The notes beneath the pieces are model-generated. The model searched no databases and was not told the origin of the DNA. It saw only the letters and a list, made by a program, of their open reading frames with translations. From assembly GCA_037190145.1 (NCBI GenBank), contig JBBCJU010000001.1:186001-250000 (forward strand): 64,000 nucleotides of DNA. Direction: 5' to 3'. Both the position numbers and the translations under genes were made by a program. The DNA comes from 55-13 sp037190145. Lineage in GTDB: Bacteria > Armatimonadota > Fimbriimonadia > Fimbriimonadales > Fimbriimonadaceae. This document shows, piece after piece, positions 52,001-61,769 of this stretch (positions are counted from its first letter, which is position 1; each line of letters starts with the position of its first letter).

Positions 52001-54235
52001 ATGCTTACTACTTTGATTGCAGGAATGACCATGATGGAGCAAGGACGACCGACGAACATCGAAAAGTGGATGCCAACCCGCTGGACAAACGAAGCCGTTG
52101 CCGGGCGGGCCTGGAAAGAATATCCGCGTCCCCAACTGGTAAGAGATAAATGGCTAAACCTAAACGGCAAATGGGACTACGCTATTGTTGCAAAGGATGC
52201 TGTTCGAGCCGAGCCACAGGGCAAAATCAACGTCCCCTATCCCGTTCAATCTCATATAAGCGGAGTGCAAAAGCAAGTTTATGCAGACCAAGCTCTTTGG
52301 TATTGGCACGAGTTTGAGATTCCCGCAGCTTGGCGAGGTCAAAATGTCCGCCTCAACTTTGGTGCTGTGGATTGGCTTGCTGAGGTTTACATTAACGGCA
52401 AGAAAGTCGGAGAGCACTTTGGTGGATATGATCCCTTTAGCTTTGATATCACCACTGCGTTGAAATCGGGCAAGAACCAAATCAGCCTCAAGGTCACCGA
52501 TGCCACCACAGATGGAGACCAACCCTATGGAAAGCAATCCTTTAAGCCCGAGGGAATTTGGTACACCGCAGTTACCGGTATCTGGCAGACCGTTTGGCTA
52601 GAACCCGTTGCCAAGACATCCTTAGAGAGCATCTATACCGAAACAAAGACCAATGGAGAGATCAAGGTCTACTCCGTGCTGAACGGCAGTGCATCTGGAC
52701 ACACCCTGCACCTCTCCGCTTCTCTCAACGGTGCGCAGGTAGCAACCGCACAGGGTATGGCGGGAGAGCCAATCACCCTCAAAGTTCCAAAGCCAAAACT
52801 CTGGTCACCTGGTTCACCCACTCTCTACGATTTACGAGTAGAACTGAAATCTGGTGCGACTTCAGTTGACACAGCGGATTCTTACTTCGGAATCCGAGAG
52901 ATTTCACTGAAGAAGGATAAATACGGAGTTCGCACCTACCTCAATGGAGAGCATGTGTTTATGTTTGGCCCACTTGACCAAGGTTGGTGGCCCGATGGAC
53001 TTTACACCCCTCCAACCGACGACGCACTTCGCTATGACCTCGAAGTCACCAAGCGAATGGGCTTCAATACAGTTCGCAAGCACGTCAAAGTGGAGCCTGC
53101 TCGATTCTATCGCCATTGCGATGAACTTGGCCTCTTAGTTTGGCAAGACATGCCCAGCAACCTGAAATATGGTCCGGGATGGAACATGAACTGGCGCGAG
53201 AAGAACGAGAAGCCAGATGGACCTCGGCCTGCAGACAGCAAGAAGCGATTTGAAGATGAGTGGAAGCGCATCATGGAAGCTTGCCGACCATTCCCAAGTA
53301 TCGTTGTCTGGGTTCCCTTCAACGAGGCTTGGGGACAGTTTGATACAAAACGTGTCAGTGAATGGACCAAGAAACTAGACCCAAGCCGACTCGTTAACTC
53401 CGCCAGCGGAGGAAACTTTGTGGATACCGGCGACATCATGGACATCCACGTCTATCCGGGTCCAGGCACCCCTGACCCACAACCCGGTCGAGCCATTGTC
53501 CTTGGTGAGTTTGGCGGCTTGGGCTTGCCATGGGAAAAACACACCTGGCAGGACAAGGACAACTGGGGCTACCGAACGTTCACGAACGCTCCCGACATGA
53601 TGGTTCGATATGAGGAGCTCATCCGCAACCTCGTACTGCTGAAATCCAAGGGGCTAAGTGCGGCCATTTACACCCAAACCACAGACGTAGAGGGTGAAGT
53701 GAATGGCTTCCTTACTTACGACCGCGAGATCGTGAAAATGCCGTTTGACTGGCTCCGCCGAGTCAATACACTTGTCTACGGCCCAACGCTCACCATGAAG
53801 GCTGTCCTTCCGACCGCAGATGAGAAATCGGCCGACTGGTTCTACACTGAATCACAGCCGAATTCAGACTGGAACCAACCATCCTTCACTGCAGCCAATT
53901 GGAAGAAGGGCAAGAGCGGTTTTGGAAAAGAAGGGACACCGGGTGCCGTCATTGGTACGCCATGGACATCCAATAACATCTGGATTCGCCGAGAGTTCAC
54001 GGTCACAGACGGCAGCGGAGATCTTTGGCTAAAAGTACATCACGATGAAGACGCAGTCGTCTACATCAACGGGAAAGAGATTGCTAAGCTGGAAGGATAT
54101 GTGGGTGCTTACACATTCAAAGACATTCCCGATGGCATTCTTTTGCCGGGCAAGAACACCATTGCTGTTTCATGCAAACAAACTCAAGGTGGACAGTTCA
54201 TCGACGCCGGTATCTACCGGGCGATAAAGAACTAG
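52001..54235 (+). CDS. Glycoside hydrolase family 2 protein
   Basis: 744 residues. N-terminal jelly-roll sugar-binding domain (WLNLNGKWDYAIVAKDAVRA, YVDQALWYWHEFEIPA-like stretch, VNLNFGAVDWLAEVYINGKK), Ig-like domain, then TIM barrel with GFNTVRKHVKVEPARFYRHC, VWVPFNEAWGQFD (acid/base Glu) and VLGEFGGLGLPW (nucleophile Glu). A C-terminal beta domain (VHHDEDAVVYINGKEIAKLE) follows. Beta-galactosidase/mannosidase/glucuronidase family; sugar not clear. The short hydrophobic MLTTLIAGMTMMEQ could be a weak export signal. Hairpin follows the stop without T-tract. Confidence 0.88.
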   Translation: MLTTLIAGMTMMEQGRPTNIEKWMPTRWTNEAVAGRAWKEYPRPQLVRDKWLNLNGKWDYAIVAKDAVRAEPQGKINVPYPVQSHISGVQKQVYADQALWYWHEFEIPAAWRGQNVRLNFGAVDWLAEVYINGKKVGEHFGGYDPFSFDITTALKSGKNQISLKVTDATTDGDQPYGKQSFKPEGIWYTAVTGIWQTVWLEPVAKTSLESIYTETKTNGEIKVYSVLNGSASGHTLHLSASLNGAQVATAQGMAGEPITLKVPKPKLWSPGSPTLYDLRVELKSGATSVDTADSYFGIREISLKKDKYGVRTYLNGEHVFMFGPLDQGWWPDGLYTPPTDDALRYDLEVTKRMGFNTVRKHVKVEPARFYRHCDELGLLVWQDMPSNLKYGPGWNMNWREKNEKPDGPRPADSKKRFEDEWKRIMEACRPFPSIVVWVPFNEAWGQFDTKRVSEWTKKLDPSRLVNSASGGNFVDTGDIMDIHVYPGPGTPDPQPGRAIVLGEFGGLGLPWEKHTWQDKDNWGYRTFTNAPDMMVRYEELIRNLVLLKSKGLSAAIYTQTTDVEGEVNGFLTYDREIVKMPFDWLRRVNTLVYGPTLTMKAVLPTADEKSADWFYTESQPNSDWNQPSFTAANWKKGKSGFGKEGTPGAVIGTPWTSNNIWIRREFTVTDGSGDLWLKVHHDEDAVVYINGKEIAKLEGYVGAYTFKDIPDGILLPGKNTIAVSCKQTQGGQFIDAGIYRAIKN

Positions 54236-54249
54236 ATCGCCCTTAATGC

Positions 54250-54279
54250 TCTGCCCCAATTCCTATGAGTTGGGGCAGA
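54250..54279. other. Hairpin after GH2 gene
   Basis: TCTGCCCCAA/TTGGGGCAGA (54250-54279), 15 nt past the stop. Perfect 10-bp stem, but no T-tract follows (ACGAAACCCC), so it is probably an RNA-stabilising element or a weak terminator. Confidence 0.5.
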
Positions 54280-54361
54280 ACGAAACCCCTATCTTTATTC
54301 ACAATCTAGCCAAACGGCACCCTTCCAAATCTTTCTCCCTGTTCCGGTGTAATCTGTGCCG

Positions 54362-55567
54362 ATGCCCGTTACCTTCCAACAGATTGTTGCTGCCCGAGCC
54401 CGAATTGAGTCTGGGATCATGCGTACCCCTTGCAAGGAATCTGCTTGGTTGAGCGAGCTGTTTGGTTGCCAAATCTACACGAAGCTGGAGTATCTACAAC
54501 GGACAGGCAGCTTTAAGGAGCGAGGGGGCCGAAATGCGCTTTTACAACTCTCTCAAGAGCAAAAATCTAAGGGCGTGATTGCGGCAAGCGCGGGCAACCA
54601 TGCCTTGGCACTAGCTCACCACGGTCGAGACTTAGGCATCCCAGTTACGGTTTGCATGCCGGTTTTTGCTCCATTGGTCAAGCAAGCCAGGTGCAGACAG
54701 TTGGGAGCTGAGGTCATTTTGAGCGGAACTAATATCGCTGAGGCGAAATTGGAAGCCGACAAACTTGTGGAGTCAAAGGGCCTCACTTATGTTCACGGCT
54801 TCGATGGTTTGGAAGTCATTGCCGGAGCAGGAACATTGGGATTGGAAATTCTGGATCAAGTACCTGATGTCGATGCGATTGTGGTTCCCATTGGGGGCGC
54901 GGGTCTGATCGCTGGTATGGGAATCGCCATCAAAACCATGCGGCCCGATACTCAACTCATTGGAGTGGAGCCAGCCTATGCAGCCTCTTACTCTGAAGCT
55001 CTTAAGGCCGGCAAGCCGGTGATGGCAAACGTTCAGCCCACTCTGGGGGACGGCCTTGCCGTCCCTTGTGTTGGGGAGAATGCCTTTGAACTCGCGAAAC
55101 CCTTGGTAGATCGTGTGGTCTTGGTAGATGAATCCCAGATCGCGGTCGCCATTCTTCGTCTACTGGAACTTGAGAAAGGGGTTGTGGAAGGTGCCGGAGC
55201 CGCCCCTGTCGCCGCGATGTTGAGTGGGCAACTGAAGGATTTAAAGGGGAAAAAGGTGGTACTCGTCCTTTGTGGAGGCAATATTGATCCCGCTGTTTTG
55301 GACCGCGTGATCGACTTCGGTTTAGTCGCCGACGGAAGACTATCTCGCTTTACCACCGTCATTTCAGATCGCCCCGGTGGTTTGGCTATGCTTACACAGC
55401 TAATCGCAGAGGAAGGTGCGGGCGTGAAACAAATTGAACATGAGCGTTTGTTCGCTTCGGCAGATATGTCAAAAGTGACAGTGGTATGTACGGTCGAAAC
55501 CCGAGACCGTGGGCACGTAGAAGCTCTACATGCTCGCTTGAGAGAAGAAGGTTTTGAAGTCGTCTAG
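54362..55567 (+). CDS. ilvA: Threonine ammonia-lyase with C-terminal ACT domain
   Basis: 401 residues from ATG 54362; a TGTAAT box at 54348-54353 lies 8 nt before, so the transcript may have almost no leader. It deaminates threonine to 2-oxobutyrate. PLP lysine in RTGSFKERGGRNALLQLS, substrate loop ASAGNHALALA, PLP phosphate site VVPIGGAGLIAGMG. The C-terminal ACT domain (SRFTTVISDRPGGLAMLTQL) makes it short, TdcB-like rather than long IlvA. Catabolic or biosynthetic role cannot be told apart. Confidence 0.9.
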   Translation: MPVTFQQIVAARARIESGIMRTPCKESAWLSELFGCQIYTKLEYLQRTGSFKERGGRNALLQLSQEQKSKGVIAASAGNHALALAHHGRDLGIPVTVCMPVFAPLVKQARCRQLGAEVILSGTNIAEAKLEADKLVESKGLTYVHGFDGLEVIAGAGTLGLEILDQVPDVDAIVVPIGGAGLIAGMGIAIKTMRPDTQLIGVEPAYAASYSEALKAGKPVMANVQPTLGDGLAVPCVGENAFELAKPLVDRVVLVDESQIAVAILRLLELEKGVVEGAGAAPVAAMLSGQLKDLKGKKVVLVLCGGNIDPAVLDRVIDFGLVADGRLSRFTTVISDRPGGLAMLTQLIAEEGAGVKQIEHERLFASADMSKVTVVCTVETRDRGHVEALHARLREEGFEVV

Positions 55568-55729
55568 GACAATCGGGAAACCACAGGATAAGCGAGCCCG
55601 GAGAGCATCACTGAGACAAATCACCACGATTCTCCGATATAGCTAGCAAATCGCCTGTGCTACCCCATGCTCTTAGCTCCACCGTGGCAATCGGTCAAAG
55701 AAGGCACCTGGCTAGATGCCTTCTCAACG

Positions 55730-56470
55730 CTACCGAATCCCAAATACAACTTGGGTGGTGGTGTTCACCTCGATCTGGCCGCCAGAAATACCGCTTCCTC
55801 CGCTGAAGCCTTCACCGCCATCATAACGCATGTTGGCCGTCATCTGAGCCATTGGGAAATAGCCGTCTCCACTTTCTGAGACAGAGATAACTTCCCCAAC
55901 ATTGACCTTTAGAAGGGAGGCCAAATGAAGAGCTTTTTCCTTAGCGGCTTCCACAGCAAGCTCGCGGGACTTTGTTCGGTGTTTGGCCAGACTATCAACC
56001 GAGAAGCTGATGTTCTGTACATCAGTGGCTCCTGCGGCAACCGCGGCATCTATGATATTGGCGATCGAGTCAGGCTTCTTCGTACGAATCTGAAGCATAT
56101 GCACCACTTTCCAGGCGGCTTCTCGAACTCCAGCTTGAGGATTCGCTGAGACTCGATAGATTTGGTATTGAACCGATTGAATATCTTCTTCAGCAATGCC
56201 GGCTTTCTTGAGAGCCGCTTTAATTTGAGCGATAGAGGCGTCGCTCGCATTCTTCGCTTCAGGAAGCTTCGCTGATGACTTGGAAGTTCCAAGAATGGCG
56301 GTAGCAATGTCCGGTTTGACTCGAACTGAGCCGGTACCCGAAACCGAAATGGTTCTTTGGCTCTTGTTATCTGTATTGGGCTCCTGGGCGTAGGCAGTGG
56401 AACAACCGCTATTCACGACAAAGCCAATCGCAAGCAAAGCAAGTCCGGTAAGTTTAGTTAAGTTGTGCAT
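55730..56470 (-). CDS. SIMPL (DUF541) family lipoprotein
   Basis: 246 residues, signal with lipobox VNSGC (LTGLALLAIGFVVNSGC). DUF541 signature: TISVSGTGSVRVKPDIATAI, ASDASIAQIKAALKKAGIAE EDIQ region, VQYQIYRVSANPQ, AVAAGATDVQNISFSVDSLA and the AVEAAKEKALHLASLLKV repeat. Periplasmic, oligomeric, often linked to oxidative-stress resistance. Function poorly known. The 55568-55729 gap contains nothing I can support. Confidence 0.9.
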   Translation of the reverse strand: MHNLTKLTGLALLAIGFVVNSGCSTAYAQEPNTDNKSQRTISVSGTGSVRVKPDIATAILGTSKSSAKLPEAKNASDASIAQIKAALKKAGIAEEDIQSVQYQIYRVSANPQAGVREAAWKVVHMLQIRTKKPDSIANIIDAAVAAGATDVQNISFSVDSLAKHRTKSRELAVEAAKEKALHLASLLKVNVGEVISVSESGDGYFPMAQMTANMRYDGGEGFSGGSGISGGQIEVNTTTQVVFGIR

Positions 56471-56574
56471 ATTTTCTCCGTTGAGTGAGTGTCACTCTAA
56501 CGGACGACTGGTTCATGCAAATGGGATAGTCCTAGGCACACTTCCCGGCAAGTCGAGCTTGCCGGGATTCAAAT

Positions 56575-58317
56575 CTAACGTCCGCCCAACCCGCTGAGAG
56601 TCACACCCTCAATGAAATACTTCTGGGCGAAGAAGAATAACGCCAGAATCGGCAAGATAGTAAGTGTGGCAAAGGCCATCAGATAGCCGGGCTCACCACC
56701 TCGCTCTCCCTGGAAGAGTTGGAGACCATAGCTCAGAGGCATATTCTCGGGTGAGTTAATGTAAATGAGTGGGCCCATAAAGTTATTCCAAGCTCCTAGA
56801 CAAGTCCAGATGGCGATTACCGCCAAAGCTGGCTTGATTTGCGGAAGCATGATGCTCCAGAAAGCCCTAAGGTAAGAGCAGCCATCAATCTTCGCTGCAT
56901 CCTCCAGTTCCATGGGCACACCCTTAAAAAATTGGCGCAACAGGAAAACGTTGAAAGCGCTTGCAAAGAACATAGGAACCCACAGGGGGTAAAGCGTATC
57001 AATCCATCCAAATGTTCGGAAGATAAGGAACTGCGGCAGGAGCGTTACCGCCCCTGGCAACATCATCGTGGCAAGAAGGATGCTGAAAAGGAAATCTTTA
57101 CCTGGGAAGCTAAGCCGTGAGAAGGCATAGGCGACAATCGACGAGCTTAGAATGGTCCCGATGACGCTCAGGATAACCAGGATCAAAGTGTTCTTCGCAT
57201 AAACCAACCCACTAAGGGTTTGCGGCGGCAGATAGCCTAAGGCTTCTGTATAGTTTTGCCACCTCAGGCCAACGTGACGGACCGGCTCTACCTGATCCCT
57301 TTCGAACTCCTTCTCTTGTCCTTTTAGGGAAGCAGGTTGTATGAATTGAATTCGGAAGCCACCACTTTCCAGGTCCTCAGCAACAAATCCTTTAAACGGC
57401 TTGCCTTCCCAGGTTCCTTCATAAATAGGAGCCTCTCTCGGCACCTCCTTCAAAGCGGTACGCGGCAGTTCAAGCGTTGTTCCGCGAAGAGACTGCGGAC
57501 GTTCGATGTCGAGCTTCACAGATCCGTCGCCCCGAGCCTCTGTGATAACGCCTCGTACCTTCTGCCCTTCTCGGTCGGTCTCGTAGAGCGGGTTCTTGGG
57601 GTTCATATAGGGAACCGTATCCTGTACACGGGGCACCCACACAATTCCCTGTGCGCTGGACATGTCGCGGTCTTCCTTGAAGCTGGTCGTTACCAAGAAC
57701 GCAAAAGGAATTCCAAAGACAATAGAGCCTGAAATCAGCGCAACCTGGTTCACGATCGCTTTGGCAAATCCACGACTCTTAACTGCCCGTCCTGCAGCCA
57801 CCATTGCAACCATCGCTGCGACAAGGCCAAGGACGATAGCTACGGTGGTGGATATCGAAAATGGGATTCCGCCTCGCAGGATAACAATTTCATTCTCTTT
57901 GTCTGCGAAGTAAAGTCCAAGAAAAACAACAAGGCCAAGCGTCCAGAGGCCAGCGGCCTTGAGTCGATCCGACTTTTCACCGTCATGAATTGCGAAACCG
58001 CCTTGCACTAGTCGAACAAGCAAGAATACGGCGCAGATTAGCCCCAACCAAGCGGAATATGGCATGACCGGCCAAACAAGCGGGAGGACGACAGGCTGTG
58101 CAGGGCGTTGCTCTAGGCGGGAAGGCAGCCATGCAGCAACCAGGAGACCTATGGCACCTATTCCTGCCCAAAGCCCCATTCTTCGGACTGTTCTCTCGCG
58201 ATCCAGCCCTGGAGAACCCAGCGCCAGTTGAATGCCGCCATAGATAACTCTAAAAGCGAAATACCACCCAGCCCAAGCCAAGATCGTCCCGATGATGTAA
58301 AGAATTCCCGCGCTCAT
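56575..58317 (-). CDS. Carbohydrate ABC transporter permease, MalG-type, with N-terminal extension and loop insert
   Basis: 580 residues, about twice normal MalG size (~280). Residues 1-190 add about five to six extra membrane segments. The core starts near 200. Between TTSFKEDRDM and NYTEALGYL sits an insert of about 100 residues of small beta-repeats (VRGVITEARGDGSVKLDIER; FKGFVAEDLESGGFRIQFIQ). The EAA loop that docks the ATPase is LEDAAKIDGCSYLRAFWSIM. Its ATG overlaps the preceding binding-protein/permease fusion stop (ATGA). No ATPase gene is nearby, so a shared MsmK/UgpC-like ATPase must be elsewhere. Confidence 0.88.
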   Translation of the reverse strand: MSAGILYIIGTILAWAGWYFAFRVIYGGIQLALGSPGLDRERTVRRMGLWAGIGAIGLLVAAWLPSRLEQRPAQPVVLPLVWPVMPYSAWLGLICAVFLLVRLVQGGFAIHDGEKSDRLKAAGLWTLGLVVFLGLYFADKENEIVILRGGIPFSISTTVAIVLGLVAAMVAMVAAGRAVKSRGFAKAIVNQVALISGSIVFGIPFAFLVTTSFKEDRDMSSAQGIVWVPRVQDTVPYMNPKNPLYETDREGQKVRGVITEARGDGSVKLDIERPQSLRGTTLELPRTALKEVPREAPIYEGTWEGKPFKGFVAEDLESGGFRIQFIQPASLKGQEKEFERDQVEPVRHVGLRWQNYTEALGYLPPQTLSGLVYAKNTLILVILSVIGTILSSSIVAYAFSRLSFPGKDFLFSILLATMMLPGAVTLLPQFLIFRTFGWIDTLYPLWVPMFFASAFNVFLLRQFFKGVPMELEDAAKIDGCSYLRAFWSIMLPQIKPALAVIAIWTCLGAWNNFMGPLIYINSPENMPLSYGLQLFQGERGGEPGYLMAFATLTILPILALFFFAQKYFIEGVTLSGLGGR

Positions 58318-60749
58318 TTGTCAGTCTCGTAATGCACCCAGCGTGGCGCGAGTTTGAATTGGATAAAGGTCAACAAGAGGATGATCCCAAAGATCATCCA
58401 AGCAATAGCTGAGGCTGAACCCATCTTGAAGGTTTCGAAGGCATTCCGGAACAGCAGATAGACCGGAGTCAACATGGCATCGTCAGGACCAATCGGACCG
58501 TCGCTTGATGGCTTCATGATGTACATTCGATCGAACTCCTGCATCGCCCCAATGAAACCCATCACCATATTGAAGAAGATGATCGGGCTCAGCTGAGGGA
58601 ACGTGATGGACCAGAAAAGCTGCTTATTGGATGCGCCATCAATTCCTGCAGCCTCATACAGCGAGCCTGGTACACCCTTGAGTCCGGCAAGCCACAGCAC
58701 CATACCACTGCCAGCCCCCCAAACTCCCATCAATATTAAGGCTGGCTTGGCCCAATCAGCGGACTGAATCCAACCCGGAGGAGCTACTCCCAGCCAAGCC
58801 GTCACCGTTTGTGACCAAAAAGCGTTGATTAGGCCCTTGTTTGCATCAGGCGTCAAAACCCAAGTCCAAAGAACCGCGCTGGCCACTCCAGGAACAATCG
58901 CGGGCATATAGAAAAACGTGCGGTAGAACCGCATCCCGCGAGAAGCAGTGTTCAGCAGTAGCGCAATTGCCAGACCGGTACATAAGGTCAGCGGAACCCC
59001 AACTCCAGCTAGATACAGCGCATTACCAAGTGACTTCGATACATTTGGCCAATCAACGCCAACCAAGTCTTGATAATTTTTGGCTCCTACCCAGCGCGCT
59101 TCATTCAGGACATCGTATTGAGTGAAGCTAAAGAACAGAGACGCTAGCATCGGGCCAATGGTCAAAACCAAGAAGCCAACCAACCAGGGTGAGATTAGAA
59201 GGTAAGCCCATTTAGCCTCGTTCCTTGCGAGCTTTCCAAGCTTTAACCGTAAGAACCACACAGCAAAGGCCACCACACAAAGGCCAATAAGGCCAATTCC
59301 AATCTTGGTTGGAATGCCTAGATCGACCACGGGATAACGATCTTTGTTAAAGAAGGCATCCAGGTCACGCTGAACAGTGGCTTGGCCCGCCAGAAGAGCA
59401 TTCTTAGGGGAGGTCTTTTTATAGTTGGCTGCCTCCATCGCTTTTACATGCTCGTTCCACAGCGTCTGACCAACAAAAGTCGCGGGGCGTACTCGACCAT
59501 GAGCCGCCATGCTCATATGCATCTCAACGGCATCCGCATACTTCTTTACGTTGGGCTTAAACCTCTGAAAAGCCTGTTCATTAGCTAGACGGTTACCCAC
59601 CTGACGTGGGACATACATCCTTCCGCGGAGCTTCTCCCACTTGAACTGTTCGCCCATTTCGATCATCTGACCGTCAAGGCTGGTGGCGAACTTTATGTAC
59701 TTCCATCCATCTTCTGGATTTCGGGCACCGCGAGGAATCGCGAGACTAAATCCTCCCGTCCAAGTGACGAACTGCTCCTCTTCGTTTGCAAATCGTCCCC
59801 TCTTGAAATACCGATCATCAGGCACAGGTGGTGGGGCAACTCCAAAATCGACCGCTGGACCATATCGAGCCAAACTCGCGATGATCCAATCTCCGTCGAT
59901 CTTCATAGCAACCTTACCGGTCAGAAATGCGTCGTTTTCCTTGCCTAAAAACCCGGACTCAAACGACTTTGCCTTCTCATACCCTCCTACGATCTCGTAA
60001 CCCTTGATCATGAACTGAAGGGCTTCTTCAGCTTCTGGAGAGTAGAGCGTGCATTTTGTGCGATCCTCACTCATGAAGCTCGCGTTGTTTTGAAACGCGT
60101 ACATATAGAGCCACGAGTTTCCGAAATTCGGCATAAACCCAGCTCGTTTCAAAGTTCCATCCGGGTTCTTCTCCGTCAGAACTTTGCTGTACTGTAGGAC
60201 TTCGTTCCAAGTGCGAGGTGCCCGGTCGGGATCAAGGCCAGCCGCTCTTAACTCTGCAGCTTTTTCTCGAAACACCCGCTTGTTGTAATAGAGAATTCGG
60301 TTATCAGCACCCGTCGGGATGCCATAGATTTGACCGTTGTAGGTGGCCTCTTCCCACGGTGCCTCATAAAATTTGTCTGGAGTCGGCGTCAGGGGATCAT
60401 TTTTATCTCGCTCAATGTAAGGAGTGAGGCTCGTAAAAGCTCCCCGACTTGCCCAATCCGAGATAGAAAACCGATCTTGATTGATGACATCAGGCGCAAC
60501 GTTGCCAACAATACTAGTCATCAGCTTTTGGGGGTTCATCGTTCCTGCCCCCATACCCATTACCCGAACGTTAATGTCCGGATTGCGCCGAGAAAACTCC
60601 TTAACAACGGCCTCAATACCCTTTGAGTCAGGCCCAAATGAAATGCCCCAAATGACAAGATCGCGCTTACCCGGCTTGGTGCTAGGTGGCTCCGCGAAGG
60701 CTGATCCCGTTAGAAGGCCAGCAAGAACGACGAGGCAGCGGAATCTCAT
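58314..60749 (-). CDS. Fused solute-binding protein and MalF-type permease
   Basis: 811 residues. Signal peptide MRFRCLVVLAGLLTGSAFAE. Residues ~28-465 are a family 1 sugar-binding protein (LVIWGISFGPDSKGIEAVVK, PDVINQDRFSISDWASRGAF, KVAMKIDGDWIIASLARYGP). A helix at ~480-500 (IGIGLIGLCVVAFAVWFLRL) anchors it. Residues ~515-811 are a MalF-type permease (WAYLLISPWLVGFLVLTIGP; EAA loop LYEAAGIDGASNKQLFWSIT). So binding protein and first permease are one chain. Downstream MalG-type permease overlaps by four bases. Substrate is probably a sugar or oligosaccharide. Confidence 0.9.
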   Translation of the reverse strand: MRFRCLVVLAGLLTGSAFAEPPSTKPGKRDLVIWGISFGPDSKGIEAVVKEFSRRNPDINVRVMGMGAGTMNPQKLMTSIVGNVAPDVINQDRFSISDWASRGAFTSLTPYIERDKNDPLTPTPDKFYEAPWEEATYNGQIYGIPTGADNRILYYNKRVFREKAAELRAAGLDPDRAPRTWNEVLQYSKVLTEKNPDGTLKRAGFMPNFGNSWLYMYAFQNNASFMSEDRTKCTLYSPEAEEALQFMIKGYEIVGGYEKAKSFESGFLGKENDAFLTGKVAMKIDGDWIIASLARYGPAVDFGVAPPPVPDDRYFKRGRFANEEEQFVTWTGGFSLAIPRGARNPEDGWKYIKFATSLDGQMIEMGEQFKWEKLRGRMYVPRQVGNRLANEQAFQRFKPNVKKYADAVEMHMSMAAHGRVRPATFVGQTLWNEHVKAMEAANYKKTSPKNALLAGQATVQRDLDAFFNKDRYPVVDLGIPTKIGIGLIGLCVVAFAVWFLRLKLGKLARNEAKWAYLLISPWLVGFLVLTIGPMLASLFFSFTQYDVLNEARWVGAKNYQDLVGVDWPNVSKSLGNALYLAGVGVPLTLCTGLAIALLLNTASRGMRFYRTFFYMPAIVPGVASAVLWTWVLTPDANKGLINAFWSQTVTAWLGVAPPGWIQSADWAKPALILMGVWGAGSGMVLWLAGLKGVPGSLYEAAGIDGASNKQLFWSITFPQLSPIIFFNMVMGFIGAMQEFDRMYIMKPSSDGPIGPDDAMLTPVYLLFRNAFETFKMGSASAIAWMIFGIILLLTFIQFKLAPRWVHYETDK

Positions 60750-60962
60750 GAGTCACTCACTAATATACAGCCCCGCGCACAGAATTCGTATTCACCCGGA
60801 AATTGCTATACCTTGTGACAACGATTGCTCGGCAATTTTATCGGTTTTGGAACGAACAGCAAGGCCAAAACGTCTTGAAGGGTACATTGTCCGGGAAGGC
60901 GAAGATGCCTTCCGCGAGTTTTACTCGTACCAGACAATGTCGACTGGAGGCAACCAAACTAG

Positions 60963-61247
60963 ATGCTCACTGAATTTGAGGTGCGCCGACAACTGGAATC
61001 TATCCAGAAATCGGATGCTCCTCCGGGCGCAAAGGCGCGCAAATTACTTAGGCTAGGCCGTTCTCTTCGTACTCAAACCCGCAAGCTCACAGAAGCGCAG
61101 GTTCATACAGAACGATCTTTCAATGCTAATACAAACCGACAAATGGAGCGTATGGCTAACCGCACCCAGATTTTGCAAAATGAAGTGCGCGATACTGCGT
61201 GGTCCATTTTGAGATCGGTTAGGTTCCGCTTTTTTACCAACTCGTAG
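60963..61247 (+). CDS. Small basic helical protein, unknown
   Basis: 94 residues, start ATG 60963 with CTGGAGG 13 nt upstream. Strongly helical and basic: LTEFEVRRQLESIQKSDAPP, GAKARKLLRLGRSLRTQTRK, FNANTNRQMERMANRTQI. A coiled-coil is likely. No recognised family. The 60750-60962 gap has no secure gene; an alternative TTG frame there is unconvincing. Confidence 0.45.
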   Translation: MLTEFEVRRQLESIQKSDAPPGAKARKLLRLGRSLRTQTRKLTEAQVHTERSFNANTNRQMERMANRTQILQNEVRDTAWSILRSVRFRFFTNS

Positions 61248-61342
61248 ACTAGCAGTAGGGAAATAGCTCCCTTCTAGCGAAGGTTGGTATTCTTTTGGGG
61301 AACTCTTTGTGACCCTGCTCACGTCTGAGGCATTAGTTTCAT

Positions 61343-61681
61343 ATGGACAGCAAACAAGGAGGTCGAATCACCAAATCGAGAGGATCGATTTCCGGCTCTT
61401 TGTTGGGGCTACTGGTGTTCCTGGGTGGGGTAGCACTCCTTGCCTTCACCTTCAAACTCGCGTACCAGATGTTCATTGTCCCTCCCCAAGATGCGTTAGG
61501 CATTAAGGAGGGCAAACCTTTGGACCTGGGACAGGCGGGACAATCCTTTGTCGGAGTCCTCATCAAAATTCTGATGTTGGTCATCATGGGTCTAGTCGGG
61601 TCGCTCATCTCGAACCGAGGTGTGACTCTCTTTACAGGTAGCCGAGTTTCTCCCAAGAAGCCAAGCGAAGCGGCTGAGTAA
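61343..61681 (+). CDS. Small two-helix membrane protein, unknown
   Basis: 112 residues with helices at about 18-42 (GSLLGLLVFLGGVALLAFTF) and 70-88 (VGVLIKILMLVIMGLVGSLI). Basic N-terminus (MDSKQGGRITKSRGS), so both ends probably face the cytosol. Antisense to it is a long open frame that lacks such organisation. Lies in the run of small genes before secA. Confidence 0.6.
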   Translation: MDSKQGGRITKSRGSISGSLLGLLVFLGGVALLAFTFKLAYQMFIVPPQDALGIKEGKPLDLGQAGQSFVGVLIKILMLVIMGLVGSLISNRGVTLFTGSRVSPKKPSEAAE

Positions 61682-61769
61682 CCACACATCAAACTCCCGG
61701 TCATGAAGAAAGTCACACCGGATGAAGAGGGATTCGTTTTGCAACGTCTATAATAAATCTGAACGCTAA

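Noticed and set aside
54250..54279. Perfect hairpin taken as terminator of the GH2 gene.
   Set aside because: No T-tract follows the stem, so I list it only as a hairpin.
60785..60968. Possible small gene with TTG or GTG start before the 60963 gene.
   Set aside because: No ribosome-binding site, no signal or domain, and an ambiguous frame.
60481..61056. A 191-codon open frame on the plus strand.
   Set aside because: Mostly antisense to the binding-protein/permease fusion and then overlaps the better 60963 frame.
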